Below are positions 26,256-35,019 of a stretch of 64,000 nucleotides of DNA, piece by piece; the first letter of the stretch is position 1, and every line of letters starts with the position of its first letter. The notes under the pieces were generated by a model. It saw only the letters and a list, made by a program, of their open reading frames with translations, did not search any database and was not told the origin of the DNA. This DNA comes from Paraburkholderia domus (GTDB lineage: Bacteria > Pseudomonadota > Gammaproteobacteria > Burkholderiales > Burkholderiaceae), in NCBI RefSeq assembly GCF_905220705.1, contig NZ_CAJNAT010000023.1, positions 62,001-126,000 of the forward strand, in the 5' to 3' direction. The position numbers were made by a program, and so were the translations under genes.

Positions 26256-27527
26256 TCAAAGTTGCGGGTCGAGCAGCGCGACAGCGCGTTCCAACAGCTT
26301 TTCGAGGAGCGGACGGCGGCGCCAGTCGCCAAGCATGATGCGTTTCGCGTAAACAACGTCGTTGTCGAAAATTGCCGTCTGCTGGCGCGCGAAATCGCGG
26401 TCGTAGATGTTGAGATTGGCCTCGTCGTTAAGCTTGAACGAGCGGCTGTCGAAGTTAGTCGAGCCGACCGACACCAGATACTCGTCGACGACAATCAGTT
26501 TGCAGTGGAACATCGTCGGCTGATACTCGTACATCTCAACGCCTGCCGCGAGCAGGTCACCCCAGCACGCGCGCGACGCCTCGCGCACCGTGTGGGTGTC
26601 GATGCGCTTGCCGGGCATGATGATGCGCACCTTCACCCCGCGCTTCGCCGCCTCGACGATCGCGTTGATCGTCAGCTTGTCCGGCACAAAGTACGCGCTC
26701 GACAAGTGGATGGAATGCGTTGCAGCGGTGATCGCCATGAGGTACATCAGCTGCATGTCGTCGCTGCCGCCCGAGGGTGAACTGCTGAACATGTGCGCGA
26801 GGCCGTCGCCCGCGGCGTCGATCTCCGGAAAATATTGCCGGCCGTGAAGCACATTTCCCGTCGCCTTGACCCAGTTGTCCATGAAGACCGCCTGCATCTG
26901 TCCGACCGCCGGGCCTTCGACGCGAAAGTGCGTGTCGCGCCAGTGCTTCTCGTCCTGCGCGTGCCCGGTCCATTCGTCGGCGATACCCACGCCGCCCGTA
27001 AAGCCGATGCATCCGTCGATCACGAGCAGCTTGCGGTGCGTGCGGTTGTTCATGCGACCGAGACCGGTCCAGTGCGGCTTGTGATACTGGATGACTTCCG
27101 CACCCGCCTCGCGCAGCATCCGCAGATAGCGCGTGTCCATCTTCGACGAGCCGACCCAGTCGAGCAGTACATGCACCGCGATACCCGCGCGCGCCTTGTC
27201 GGATAGCGCACGCGCGATTTCCTCGCCGATTGCGCCGGACCAGTAAATGAAGGTTTCGAAGGTGATCGTGTGCCGCGCCGAACCGATGCCCTCCAGGATC
27301 GACGGAAAGATCTCGTCGCCGTTCAGGAGCACATCGAAGCGGTTGCCCCCGACGACGGGCGGTCCGAGCAGCAGCCCCATCGAGCGGGTGAACTGCGGAT
27401 CGTTGCTTGCGTACAGCCGTTCGATCTTGTGCTCGATCTTCTTCTCGCCGCTCGTCAGGTTCGCGATCACCAGCACGACGACGAGCGTCATCACGACCGT
27501 CAAAACAATAAGGGCAATCGTCGGCAT
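26256..27527 (-). CDS. Phospholipase D-type cardiolipin synthase (ClsB-like)
   Basis: 423 residues. One N-terminal membrane helix, then two PLD domains with intact HKD motifs: His164-x-Lys166-x4-Asp171 (THRKLLVIDG, followed by GFTGG) and His341-x-Lys343-x4-Asp348 (FHCKLIVVDE, followed by GSTNFDSRS). The reaction in the family is cardiolipin formation from phosphatidylglycerol or a related transphosphatidylation. It appears monocistronic. The C-terminus is short, with no second membrane helix at the start as in ClsA. Confidence 0.9.
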   Translation of the reverse strand: MPTIALIVLTVVMTLVVVLVIANLTSGEKKIEHKIERLYASNDPQFTRSMGLLLGPPVVGGNRFDVLLNGDEIFPSILEGIGSARHTITFETFIYWSGAIGEEIARALSDKARAGIAVHVLLDWVGSSKMDTRYLRMLREAGAEVIQYHKPHWTGLGRMNNRTHRKLLVIDGCIGFTGGVGIADEWTGHAQDEKHWRDTHFRVEGPAVGQMQAVFMDNWVKATGNVLHGRQYFPEIDAAGDGLAHMFSSSPSGGSDDMQLMYLMAITAATHSIHLSSAYFVPDKLTINAIVEAAKRGVKVRIIMPGKRIDTHTVREASRACWGDLLAAGVEMYEYQPTMFHCKLIVVDEYLVSVGSTNFDSRSFKLNDEANLNIYDRDFARQQTAIFDNDVVYAKRIMLGDWRRRPLLEKLLERAVALLDPQL

Positions 27528-27740
27528 GCGCGGCCTCGCGTGGCGGACATTCGTCCGGAACCAATAGTGTACGGGCGTTTAAGAGCGCCCAGACGTCAAC
27601 ACCTGAGCCATTCCCTCACCATTCAGCTTGTGCATGACGGATGGCATCGTGCGCGAGAGCGGCCCATTCTCCGTGTGCGGGCTCGCGGCACGAGTTTTGC
27701 GTCTCTCAATTCACATATCCTTCAAGAGAAGGCGAAAACC

Positions 27741-27896
27741 ATGATCCAACAAACGATCACGCTTGTTTGCGCGGGAATGCTCGCCACAATTAGCGGTGCC
27801 GTTTCCCGATCTGAGAATCGACCGCCCGCAACTCATCCTGCCGGACGCAGCGCAGTCGTCCATCGAGGCGCTGCCCGAATTCACGTACCCGCGTGA
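27741..27896 (+). CDS. Short hypothetical frame, possibly frameshifted
   Basis: 51 residues starting MIQQTITLVCAGMLATISGA, a hydrophobic N-terminus with AGAGAAGG upstream. After residue 20 the composition turns random. The +1 frame over the same bases reads PFPDLRIDRPQLILPDA and continues to a stop near 27900, which looks more protein-like. Either a small gene or a frameshifted remnant just upstream of yihY. No family recognised. Confidence 0.25.
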   Translation: MIQQTITLVCAGMLATISGAVSRSENRPPATHPAGRSAVVHRGAARIHVPA

Positions 27897-27922
27897 GTAG
27901 GCGCGAGGTCGGCACCGCAGCC

Positions 27923-28825
27923 ATGAACGTCGACACACTGCACCGCGCGCGCAGCATTGCACGCCATCCGGGCGCTTTCCTGCTGCAGTCTCTGAAGGCC
28001 TTTCGCGCCAATCAGGGCATGCTGCTCGCGGGCGCGGTAGCCTATTACGCTCTCCTCTCGATTGTTCCGCTTCTGATCCTGATCGTCATTGTGCTGTCGC
28101 ATGTGGTGGACCCGCACCTTCTGCTCGACACGCTTGCGCGTTTGCTACGCTGGCTGGTTCCGGGTCAGGCCGACGCGCTCGTTCATGAACTTGCGAATTT
28201 TCTCGCGCACCGCGCAGCGATTGGTTGGGTACTGCTCGTGACAATGTTCTTCTTCAGCTCGCTTGCCTTCACCGTGCTCGAGAACGCGATGTCGGTGATC
28301 TTCGTGCACCGGGTGGCGATCCGCCGGCGTCATTTCATGCTGTCGGCGCTGCTGCCGTACTGCTACATCCTCTGTCTCGGCGTCGGCCTGCTGATCGTCA
28401 CCTTCGTCTCCACCGGTTTGCAGGCGGTCGGCGCGCAAGGCGTCGAGCTGTTCGGGCACCACGTTTCGCTGCAGGGTTTTTCGCGCACGCTGCTGTATCT
28501 GCTCGGTCTGGCCGGCGAGATCTTCGTGCTGACCTCCATTTATCTCGTGATGCCGGTTGGCCGCCCCGTCCTGCGGCACGCACTGTTCGGCGGCGTGACC
28601 GCGGCCCTGCTGTGGGAAATCACGCGTCATGTGCTGGTCTGGTATTTCGCCACGCTGTCACAGGTCAGCGTGGTCTATGGCTCATTGACGACTGCCATCG
28701 TGATCCTCTTTAGTCTCGAATGGCTCGCCACATTGCTGCTGTTTGGCGCCCAGGTGATCTCTCAGTATGAATGTTCAGACATTGATGCCGGGTCACCGCC
28801 CAGGCACGGACTCGCAACCGATTGA
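27923..28825 (+). CDS. YihY/BrkB family inner-membrane protein
   Basis: 300 residues from MNVDTLHRARSIARHPGAFL. Six membrane helices and the family pattern: MLLAGAVAYYALLSIVPLLI, FFFSSLAFTVLENAMSVIF, and a C-terminal YGSLTTAIVILFSLEWLATL. Once annotated as ribonuclease BN, now viewed as a membrane protein of uncertain transport or envelope role. An upstream GTG at 27893 would add ten residues. Confidence 0.88.
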   Translation: MNVDTLHRARSIARHPGAFLLQSLKAFRANQGMLLAGAVAYYALLSIVPLLILIVIVLSHVVDPHLLLDTLARLLRWLVPGQADALVHELANFLAHRAAIGWVLLVTMFFFSSLAFTVLENAMSVIFVHRVAIRRRHFMLSALLPYCYILCLGVGLLIVTFVSTGLQAVGAQGVELFGHHVSLQGFSRTLLYLLGLAGEIFVLTSIYLVMPVGRPVLRHALFGGVTAALLWEITRHVLVWYFATLSQVSVVYGSLTTAIVILFSLEWLATLLLFGAQVISQYECSDIDAGSPPRHGLATD

Positions 28826-29046
28826 ATTGCGCCAGAACGAGAGTCAGAAGGTGGGAATCCACACCTTTCTGGATCGAGGCCGCCGTTGCCAACAGGCAAG
28901 CAGGTACGAACCCTCGTTGACTTTGCACCGCGCCTCCCGTAACGTGAAATTCGCCGCTGCAAAAAAGGTCGCTCTGGCCCCGTCTGCCGAGCCAGCAACA
29001 TTCTGCCCTTCGAATTTTCTCTATTTTTCCAGTCATTCTGTCAATC

Positions 29047-30759
29047 ATGGAAAGCAATCGCGTGCCCGGTCAAACGGATGAGCTCGCCCGCAGGCCGGCT
29101 CGCGCCGCAGATTATGCGGCCGAGAACCGTGCGCTTGTGGCACTCGCTCGAGCTCAGGCCGGCCCGCGCTCGGAATTCCTGCAGGCCATTGCGGATATGG
29201 CCCTGTCTCTTTGTCATGCTGGTAGCGCCGGCATCAGTCTTGTCGAAGGACCTGACGATAATCGGGTCTTTCGATGGTTTGCCGTCGCCGGACTTTGCGC
29301 CGACCTGCGCGGCAAAACAACCACTTGGGATGAGTGTCCGTGTGGCGTGACGCTGGCGTCGCGCGCCCCGCAACTTTTCATTCACCCGCAGGTTCAGTTC
29401 CCCTGCCTCCAGTTTCCCGGCGTGGATGTGCCTGAAGGTATTGTCGTCCCCATTCCGGCTGATAACGGAGCGCTAGGCGCCATTTGGGTCATGTCTCACT
29501 CAAAGGCGTGCAGATTCGACCTCGAAGACGTCAGACTGCTCTCGAATCTCGCCATTTTCGCGGGTTCCGGCCTGACAATTGTCAACGCGCGCGACAGTGG
29601 TGAAGAGAGCGACCGACGGCACAACGAATTCATCGCCATGCTCAGTCACGAGCTGCGAAATCCCATGACGCCAATCGATGGCGCCATCAGCGCAGCAAAA
29701 CGACTCTGTGCCGAAGATGAACGAGCCGTTGAAATGTTGACTGTCGCACAACGCCAGATGAGGCACCTGCGCACGCTGGTCGATGACCTGCTCGACGCCG
29801 CCCGTCTGAAGCATGGCAAGCTGACTATCAAGCACAGTGACACGTCGCTCAGCGAGATTGCGTTTGATGCGGTAACAACCATCAGACACCACATCGTATC
29901 CCGCCGGCATACGCTGAAAATCACCGGGCTGGACGAGCCCATCCACGTGCGCGCTGACCATGTCCGTTTGAGCCAGGTGCTGGGCAACCTCCTGTCGAAC
30001 GCGGCGAAATATACGCCCGTGGGAGGGACTATCGAGCTTAGTGTGCGCGTCGAGGCAAACAATTCGAGCGACGAAGCAGACGGGCTGATTGTCATCGAGA
30101 TCGCAGACAACGGCATAGGAATTGATAGCGCAGTTCAGCCACACGTCTTCGACCTGTTCGCACAATCCGCCCGTGGTCGAGCACGCGCCGAGGGAGGATT
30201 GGGAATAGGCCTCGCCGTGGCGAAGCGGATGGTCGAGTTGCACCACGGAACCATCTCGCTCAGGAGCGAAGGTTCGGGCAAAGGTACGGTTGTGACGCTC
30301 CGCCTGCCGATACTCCAGAAGCTTGCGGACACGGGAGACGTAGCAGCCCACCAGGTGCCCAGCGCGGCGCCCGGGCCAGCGCGTCTGCTGCTGGTCGACG
30401 ACAATCAGGATGCACTCCTGGCGCTGAGCACATTGCTCGAACTTGAAGGTCACGAGGTGACCACGTCGGACAACGGACGCAATGCCATACGGCTGATGTC
30501 TGAAAAGCACCCTGAGGTTGCAATCGTCGACGTGGGCATGCCCGAGATGGATGGCTTCGAGGTGGCACGCACGGTTCGCCTGAATCACGGACTCGACGAC
30601 GTCCTACTCGTCGCGCTCACGGGCTATGCATCCGAATCCGACAAGTCGAGGGCACTGGCGGCCGGCTTCGATTTCCATCTGACCAAGCCACTTTCGCTCG
30701 ATAAGTTGCAGTACATCCTGGCAAATCGTACCGATGGCACGTTGCGGGGCATTGTCTAA
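29047..30759 (+). CDS. Hybrid sensor histidine kinase (GAF, HisKA, HATPase, receiver)
   Basis: 570 residues, no membrane segment, so a soluble sensor. GAF-like domain at about 35-180 with a CPCG Cys pair (DECPCGVTLASR). HisKA dimer domain with phospho-acceptor His201 (AMLSHELRNPMTPI). HATPase with NLLSNAAKYTP, ADNGIGID and GGLGIGLAVAKRMVELHHG. Receiver domain 440-570 with Asp495 (AIVDVGMPEMDG) and the FHLTKPLS Lys. All phosphotransfer residues are intact. A receiver-domain remnant follows at 30796, suggesting a lost partner. Confidence 0.92.
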   Translation: MESNRVPGQTDELARRPARAADYAAENRALVALARAQAGPRSEFLQAIADMALSLCHAGSAGISLVEGPDDNRVFRWFAVAGLCADLRGKTTTWDECPCGVTLASRAPQLFIHPQVQFPCLQFPGVDVPEGIVVPIPADNGALGAIWVMSHSKACRFDLEDVRLLSNLAIFAGSGLTIVNARDSGEESDRRHNEFIAMLSHELRNPMTPIDGAISAAKRLCAEDERAVEMLTVAQRQMRHLRTLVDDLLDAARLKHGKLTIKHSDTSLSEIAFDAVTTIRHHIVSRRHTLKITGLDEPIHVRADHVRLSQVLGNLLSNAAKYTPVGGTIELSVRVEANNSSDEADGLIVIEIADNGIGIDSAVQPHVFDLFAQSARGRARAEGGLGIGLAVAKRMVELHHGTISLRSEGSGKGTVVTLRLPILQKLADTGDVAAHQVPSAAPGPARLLLVDDNQDALLALSTLLELEGHEVTTSDNGRNAIRLMSEKHPEVAIVDVGMPEMDGFEVARTVRLNHGLDDVLLVALTGYASESDKSRALAAGFDFHLTKPLSLDKLQYILANRTDGTLRGIV

Positions 30760-30778
30760 GGCCACGGAGGGCGTGGCC
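30760..30778 (+). terminator. Hairpin directly after the hybrid kinase stop codon
   Basis: GGCCACG, a GAGGG loop and CGTGGCC form a 7-bp stem starting on the base after the TAA. No T-tract follows, so it may be a weak terminator or a 3'-end structure. Confidence 0.4.
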
Positions 30779-30795
30779 GCGGGCCTCACCGTTAG

Positions 30796-30999
30796 CAAGG
30801 AACGCCGGATTATCCTGGCGAGCGCGGTTATAACGTACTCCCCTCTGAAAGCGGGGAGGCAGTCCCTGACACGGTAGCGCGATACCTTCCTGATTTGATT
30901 GTCACTGACTGGAACATGCCGGGTATGGACAGAATCGTCGCGTCAAGGTTTGCGATGCCGCCGCCTGTGCCCCGCGCTATCGCGAAGGAGGTCGCTTAA
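30796..30999 (+). pseudogene. Receiver-domain (response regulator) remnant
   Basis: In one open frame lacking a start codon: ERGYNVLPSESGEAVPDTVA, then RYLPDLIVTDWNMPGMD. This is the middle of a CheY-like domain, with the phospho-acceptor Asp in VTDWNMPGMD. The N-terminal DD pocket and the C-terminal Thr/Lys half are missing, and the end (RIVASRFAMPPPVPRAIAKE) no longer fits the fold. It overlaps the stop end of the minus-strand glycosyltransferase by 4 nt. Confidence 0.7.
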
Positions 31000-31655
31000 A
31001 GCGTCTGCGTCGCCCAGCCGGCGAGCGTATCGCCGAAGCCGCCGCGCACGCGCGCCAGAACGCGCGCACTCGTGACGACGCGGGGCGCGGCGCTCCAGGC
31101 GATGTTGGCGCCGATCTCAATCAGCCGTTCAACAAGCGCTACATCTTCCCGGCACGTGAGCGGCGGGAAGCCGCCGGCTCGCCGGTACGCGAATGCGCAC
31201 ACGCCGAGATTCGCCCCGTGCACGTGACGGTGGCCGTCCCTATCGCGATAGACGCTGGCGAAGACCTCGCGCACCGCGGGCGGATGCGCGTCCCAATCGT
31301 CGACGCAGATCGAACCGCACACCGCGTCGACGCCGAGCGAAAGCTGCACGGCAAGCCAGTCCGGCGAAACGCGGCTGTCAGCGTCGGTAAAGGCAAGCCA
31401 GCGAGCGCCGTCCGCGATCAGGAGCGCCGCGCCGGCTGCTCGCGCGACGCCGACATTGCGTGCCGCAACGGTCAGGATTTCGACGCCCGCCGCGCATGCA
31501 ATCGCTTCACTGCGATCCGTGCAGGTGTCCAGCACGACGACGATGCGCACGGTCTCGCCGGCGAGCGCGGCATGCCTGGCGGCGACGGTAAGCGCGGCAA
31601 GGCAGCAGCCGAGGAGCGCCTCTTCGTTATGCACGGGAACAATAGCGCCGATCAT
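30996..31655 (-). CDS. Family 2 glycosyltransferase
   Basis: 219 residues, start MIGAIVPVHNEEALLGCCLA. GT-A fold with VVVLDTCTDRSEAIA, the metal motif FTDADSRVSPDWLA and LTCREDVALVERLIE. No membrane helices, so it is cytoplasmic. Third gene of a tightly packed operon (acyl-CoA dehydrogenase, methyltransferase, GT2) with a 4-nt overlap to the methyltransferase. The acceptor is unknown. Confidence 0.85.
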   Translation of the reverse strand: MIGAIVPVHNEEALLGCCLAALTVAARHAALAGETVRIVVVLDTCTDRSEAIACAAGVEILTVAARNVGVARAAGAALLIADGARWLAFTDADSRVSPDWLAVQLSLGVDAVCGSICVDDWDAHPPAVREVFASVYRDRDGHRHVHGANLGVCAFAYRRAGGFPPLTCREDVALVERLIEIGANIAWSAAPRVVTSARVLARVRGGFGDTLAGWATQTL

Positions 31656-32314
31656 GCAAGCGACTCGCTTTGTGCAACGGAGCGCCCGTCGCGGGTCCAG
31701 ACCTCGATCAGCACGTCAGCTTCCACATGGCGCGCCACGCCCAGGACGCCGCAGCGCGAAGCGAACGAGGCGTGCACCGCCTCGGCTGAAGCCTGCCGCC
31801 CGGCAAACGCATGCCGCCAATCGCAGGCGACCAGGCAGCCGTCATCGGCGAGCGTTTCGTCAATGCGGCCGGCCAGCTGTTGCAGATCCTCCGGGCCGAG
31901 GTAGTAGGCGAACTCGCTGACGACGATCAGATCGAACGGTGCGTCGCCCATGGGCCATTCCCGAGGCAGCGTGCGTTGCTCGACGCGTGCATGAGGCCAT
32001 GGCGCCAGCCGCGCCCGCGCCGCCCGCACCGCGCTCTCATGCAGGTCGGCGGCGAGCAAGGCGTCGCAACGCTGCGCGAGCACGGCACTCAACTCGCCGT
32101 TCGCGCAGCCGGGTTCAAGGGCGTTGCGGTAGCGTTCGCGCGGCAGCATTGCCGCCGTCAAGGCGCGCTTGCGCCGCTCGTACCAGCGCTCGCGTAAGCG
32201 CCAGGGATCGTCGCTGTGGGCGTACAACGCGTCGAAATAGCGCTGTTGTTCGCTCCGGTCCGGTGTGTCGGCAATGTGTGGCAGCGCGCCGGCGTGCCCC
32301 GTCAAAGTGTCCAT
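31652..32314 (-). CDS. NodS-like SAM-dependent methyltransferase
   Basis: 220 residues. RYFDALYAHSDDPWRLRERW and YERRKRALTAAMLPRERYRN are the N-terminal pattern of NodS-type methyltransferases. Motif I is NALEPGCANGELSAVLA, then LLAADLHESAV and FDLIVVSEFAYYL. NodS itself N-methylates a deacetylated chito-oligosaccharide. Homologues outside nodulation clusters sit beside an acyl-CoA dehydrogenase, a GT2 and usually a PIG-L deacetylase. The start overlaps the preceding gene by 13 nt. Confidence 0.82.
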   Translation of the reverse strand: MDTLTGHAGALPHIADTPDRSEQQRYFDALYAHSDDPWRLRERWYERRKRALTAAMLPRERYRNALEPGCANGELSAVLAQRCDALLAADLHESAVRAARARLAPWPHARVEQRTLPREWPMGDAPFDLIVVSEFAYYLGPEDLQQLAGRIDETLADDGCLVACDWRHAFAGRQASAEAVHASFASRCGVLGVARHVEADVLIEVWTRDGRSVAQSESLA

Positions 32315-33345
32315 CGATCCTCCCCAAGGGTTGATGCAGCCGGTTGCGCGACGGCCTCGCCGAGCGCCGCCAGATCACGTTCGGCATGGCTTTGCCTGAC
32401 GAACACGGGAAGGTCGGCGAGTGCGCGCGCGAACGCCGCATCGCGGCAATACGGCGCCGCCCCGAGCGCGCGCCCTACCGCGTCGAGCACGGTATTGACC
32501 GCGGCTTCGACGTTGAGCCGGGCTCGCAACGCTGCGGCGTGCAGGCCGACATTCGGGTTGACATCAATGAGTCGCGCCGTCTCGCGCAGGAGCGCCGCTG
32601 CACCCGCCAGGGCGACGTCGACCGTGCCCAGATGCATGAGCCGATAAGGATCGGGGCGCGCCGCCGTCGCCTCGCGCAAACGCTCCGCGAGTCCGGCGGC
32701 GGCGCCGAACCAGCAGGCGGCGATGCCCGCGCTGCCCTGCCAGAACCCCGGGCGGCGGACATAGTCGTGTGGCGCGCCAACCAGCACGGCCGATGCGTTC
32801 TCGAATCGCACATCGCCGCTTGCGGTGGCCCGCATGCCCACCGCTTGCCACCGCTCAGTGCTCAACACCGTCTGCGGACCGCCTATCGGCACAGCCGCAA
32901 GTACCGGTTCGTCGTCGAGCCACGCCACAACGAGTGCATCGGTCACGGCGTGCGCGCCGGAGCACCACGCCTGCACGCCGGAAAGCCGTACGAGCCGGCC
33001 TTCGACATGCACCGCTTCCACGCGCGCATCGGGCGCCTGAGCGGCCCATACGGCCCAGCGGCTGCCCGGGCGCGCCGGCGGCTCGTGCAGTTCGGCGAGG
33101 ATCGCAAGCGCATCGGTATGCCCTTCGAACAGCTTGACGAGACTCAGATCGCGCGCCGCGACGGCGGCGAGCGAACGCCAGCGTTCGACCGTGTCGCCAT
33201 GGCCCGGCAGCGGCAGACGATCGAACCCACCGTCGACCAACACGGCAAAGGCCTCGCCTAGCGAGCGGGGATCGTCAGGAATGAAGCGCAGGTCGGCGAG
33301 ACGGGCATCGAATGCGTGCCGGACGCGGTGGACGGATTCTGGCAT
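32302..33345 (-). CDS. Acyl-CoA dehydrogenase family flavoprotein (divergent)
   Basis: 347 residues from MPESVHRVRHAFDARLADLR, chosen over the 444-residue frame because AAGGAG lies 7 nt before it. Helical N-domain, a middle beta part (GVQAWCSGAHAVTDALVVAW) and a C-terminal helical domain. Sequence is far from fatty-acid acyl-CoA dehydrogenases and no clear catalytic Glu was spotted. The fixed association with a methyltransferase and a GT2 suggests oxidation of a carrier-bound or modified-sugar substrate rather than beta-oxidation. Confidence 0.75.
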   Translation of the reverse strand: MPESVHRVRHAFDARLADLRFIPDDPRSLGEAFAVLVDGGFDRLPLPGHGDTVERWRSLAAVAARDLSLVKLFEGHTDALAILAELHEPPARPGSRWAVWAAQAPDARVEAVHVEGRLVRLSGVQAWCSGAHAVTDALVVAWLDDEPVLAAVPIGGPQTVLSTERWQAVGMRATASGDVRFENASAVLVGAPHDYVRRPGFWQGSAGIAACWFGAAAGLAERLREATAARPDPYRLMHLGTVDVALAGAAALLRETARLIDVNPNVGLHAAALRARLNVEAAVNTVLDAVGRALGAAPYCRDAAFARALADLPVFVRQSHAERDLAALGEAVAQPAASTLGEDRWTL

Positions 33346-33389
33346 CGATTCTCCTTGTCGGCGGCCTTGGACAACCGGCCCTCGCCGTG

Positions 33390-33932
33390 TCAAGCCATGC
33401 CGAGCCATTGCTCGATGACAGGACCTCGCTCGCCAAGCACCGGATCGCTCGGGGGAAACGGCAGCGACTCCATTGCAACGAGCGCTTCCGGCGTCAGTCC
33501 ACTGCGCCGAATGTCCCATTGTTGCCCCGCCGGGTAGGCGCCCACCACGCGCAGACTGCCGGTGAACGCCTGCAGGCAATGTCCAGTGCCCGCAGGCAGC
33601 AGCAGCGCGTCGCCCGGACGCAACGTGACCACGCATCCACCGGCGCCGCCAAGGATGACTTCAGCCGAGCCCGAGGCGATGCCCAACACCTCGTGCGCAG
33701 TCGAATGAAAATGGTGATAGTCGAAGATGCCGTTGCGCCATTGCGGCGGCCATTGGTTATGTTCGAAAAGCGCTTCGAATTCGGTGGCCAGATCGTTGTC
33801 TGTGCTTGGCATCGCCGTTCGGTAAATCGCCACGGCGAGCTTGCGGTTGTTCGGCACCCAGTCGCGCGGTGCCAGTGTGAATGCTTCGTAGCGTCCCTGT
33901 TCTATCTTCTGCTCGTATCGCATATCGGCCAT
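33390..33932 (-). CDS. Cupin family protein (YjlB-like)
   Basis: 180 residues. DYHHFHSTAHEVLGIASGSA gives the His-rich first cupin motif and PGDALLLPAGTGHCLQAF the second. The N-terminus (FTLAPRDWVPNNRKLAVAIY) and the length match the YjlB-like cupins. Its stop is 44 nt before the acyl-CoA dehydrogenase start, so it may lead that operon. Substrate unknown. Confidence 0.8.
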   Translation of the reverse strand: MADMRYEQKIEQGRYEAFTLAPRDWVPNNRKLAVAIYRTAMPSTDNDLATEFEALFEHNQWPPQWRNGIFDYHHFHSTAHEVLGIASGSAEVILGGAGGCVVTLRPGDALLLPAGTGHCLQAFTGSLRVVGAYPAGQQWDIRRSGLTPEALVAMESLPFPPSDPVLGERGPVIEQWLGMA

Positions 33933-34183
33933 CCCTTCCTGATTTGTGCCCGCAGCGTCGCCTTGCGCGGCGCGGCACGACGAATCTCAGCGGAAAACCT
34001 TGCATCGCTCCGGGTACCATTTACAACGCTGGCGTGCTGCGTGCTGCGGGCACCGGCTCCTCAACGAAACCATGCCGTCACCGCCCGGACCTGACCATGG
34101 CCACCATCACCCTTACGAGCACTCAGTGTGAGCCTCCCCTGCGGCTCACTGCCAATCGATATCGGCTGACGCCTGCTAACCTG

Positions 34184-34636
34184 TCAACGTCCGGTAGTTG
34201 CATACTGATCGCGTAGATCGCGCACACGGTCATGGTTTTGCAGCACGCCCTCATACTGACGCTCGACGATGGTACGCACATCAAGCGGCAAGCCCTTTTC
34301 GAGCGCGTCGTGATAGCGCTTCTTTGCCACATCCTCGCCTTTTTCGCATTCCGCAAGGATTTCGTGGTCGCTGCGACTCGTCACCGCCGACTTCACGTCG
34401 ACCCAGCCGCGATGCAATGCGCCGCTCATGCTGCCACCCGATTCAGGTTTGCCGCCCAGACCTTGAACCACGTCCTGGAGCTCACGGGCACCGCGCGCGC
34501 AGTCTTGCGCACGCGATAGAAACATCGCCTTCAGTTGCGCATCATGCGCATCCTCGGCGGCTTTGCGAAAACCCTTCTCGCCATCCTTCGACGTTTCGAT
34601 CAGGTCGTTGAGCACGGAAACAACGTTCGTAGCCAT
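34184..34636 (-). CDS. DUF2383 / PA2169-family four-helix-bundle protein
   Basis: 150 residues. Ferritin-like helical pattern: VVSVLNDLIETSKDGEKGFR, LKAMFLSRAQDCARGARELQ, then ILAECEKGEDVAKKRYHDAL and ERQYEGVLQNHDRVRDLRDQ. The Glu and His positions resemble a diiron bundle but the family is uncharacterised, often linked with general stress responses. Monocistronic. Confidence 0.85.
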   Translation of the reverse strand: MATNVVSVLNDLIETSKDGEKGFRKAAEDAHDAQLKAMFLSRAQDCARGARELQDVVQGLGGKPESGGSMSGALHRGWVDVKSAVTSRSDHEILAECEKGEDVAKKRYHDALEKGLPLDVRTIVERQYEGVLQNHDRVRDLRDQYATTGR

Positions 34637-35019
34637 TCGATACCTCCAGCGGTTTCGTCAATAAAGGAATCTGCAGCCGCATACTTTCAGGCGGCAGCAG
34701 AACTCATAGAGCCATCCGCATGGGGCGTGCCTGAAACTCGCCGTCCTGAATGCAAACCGGCTGGGTCCATGATGCCGGGCCGCGTTTATCTCCTGCCTCG
34801 CGAAAAATCCACGCGAACAGCCTCATGCCACGATGGGGTTTCAATTGCACTTCGCTTAGATAGCCTTGCGGTTCGACAATTGCGCAATTCGCGGGCGAAA
34901 CAGTCAGTGGACTTGAGCGATGGGTGGAAAAATCGCGTGCGCTCGCAGGACGTTTTTACAACCAGGACACATCGCGCCACCAATGACTGCGTCCGAAACA
35001 TACCGATCGAAACTGGCGG
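34637..35019. other. Intergenic region, nothing supported
   Basis: About 380 bases between the DUF2383 start and the end of the diguanylate cyclase remnant. Open frames here have no start context or family match. It should contain the DUF2383 promoter. Confidence 0.45.
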
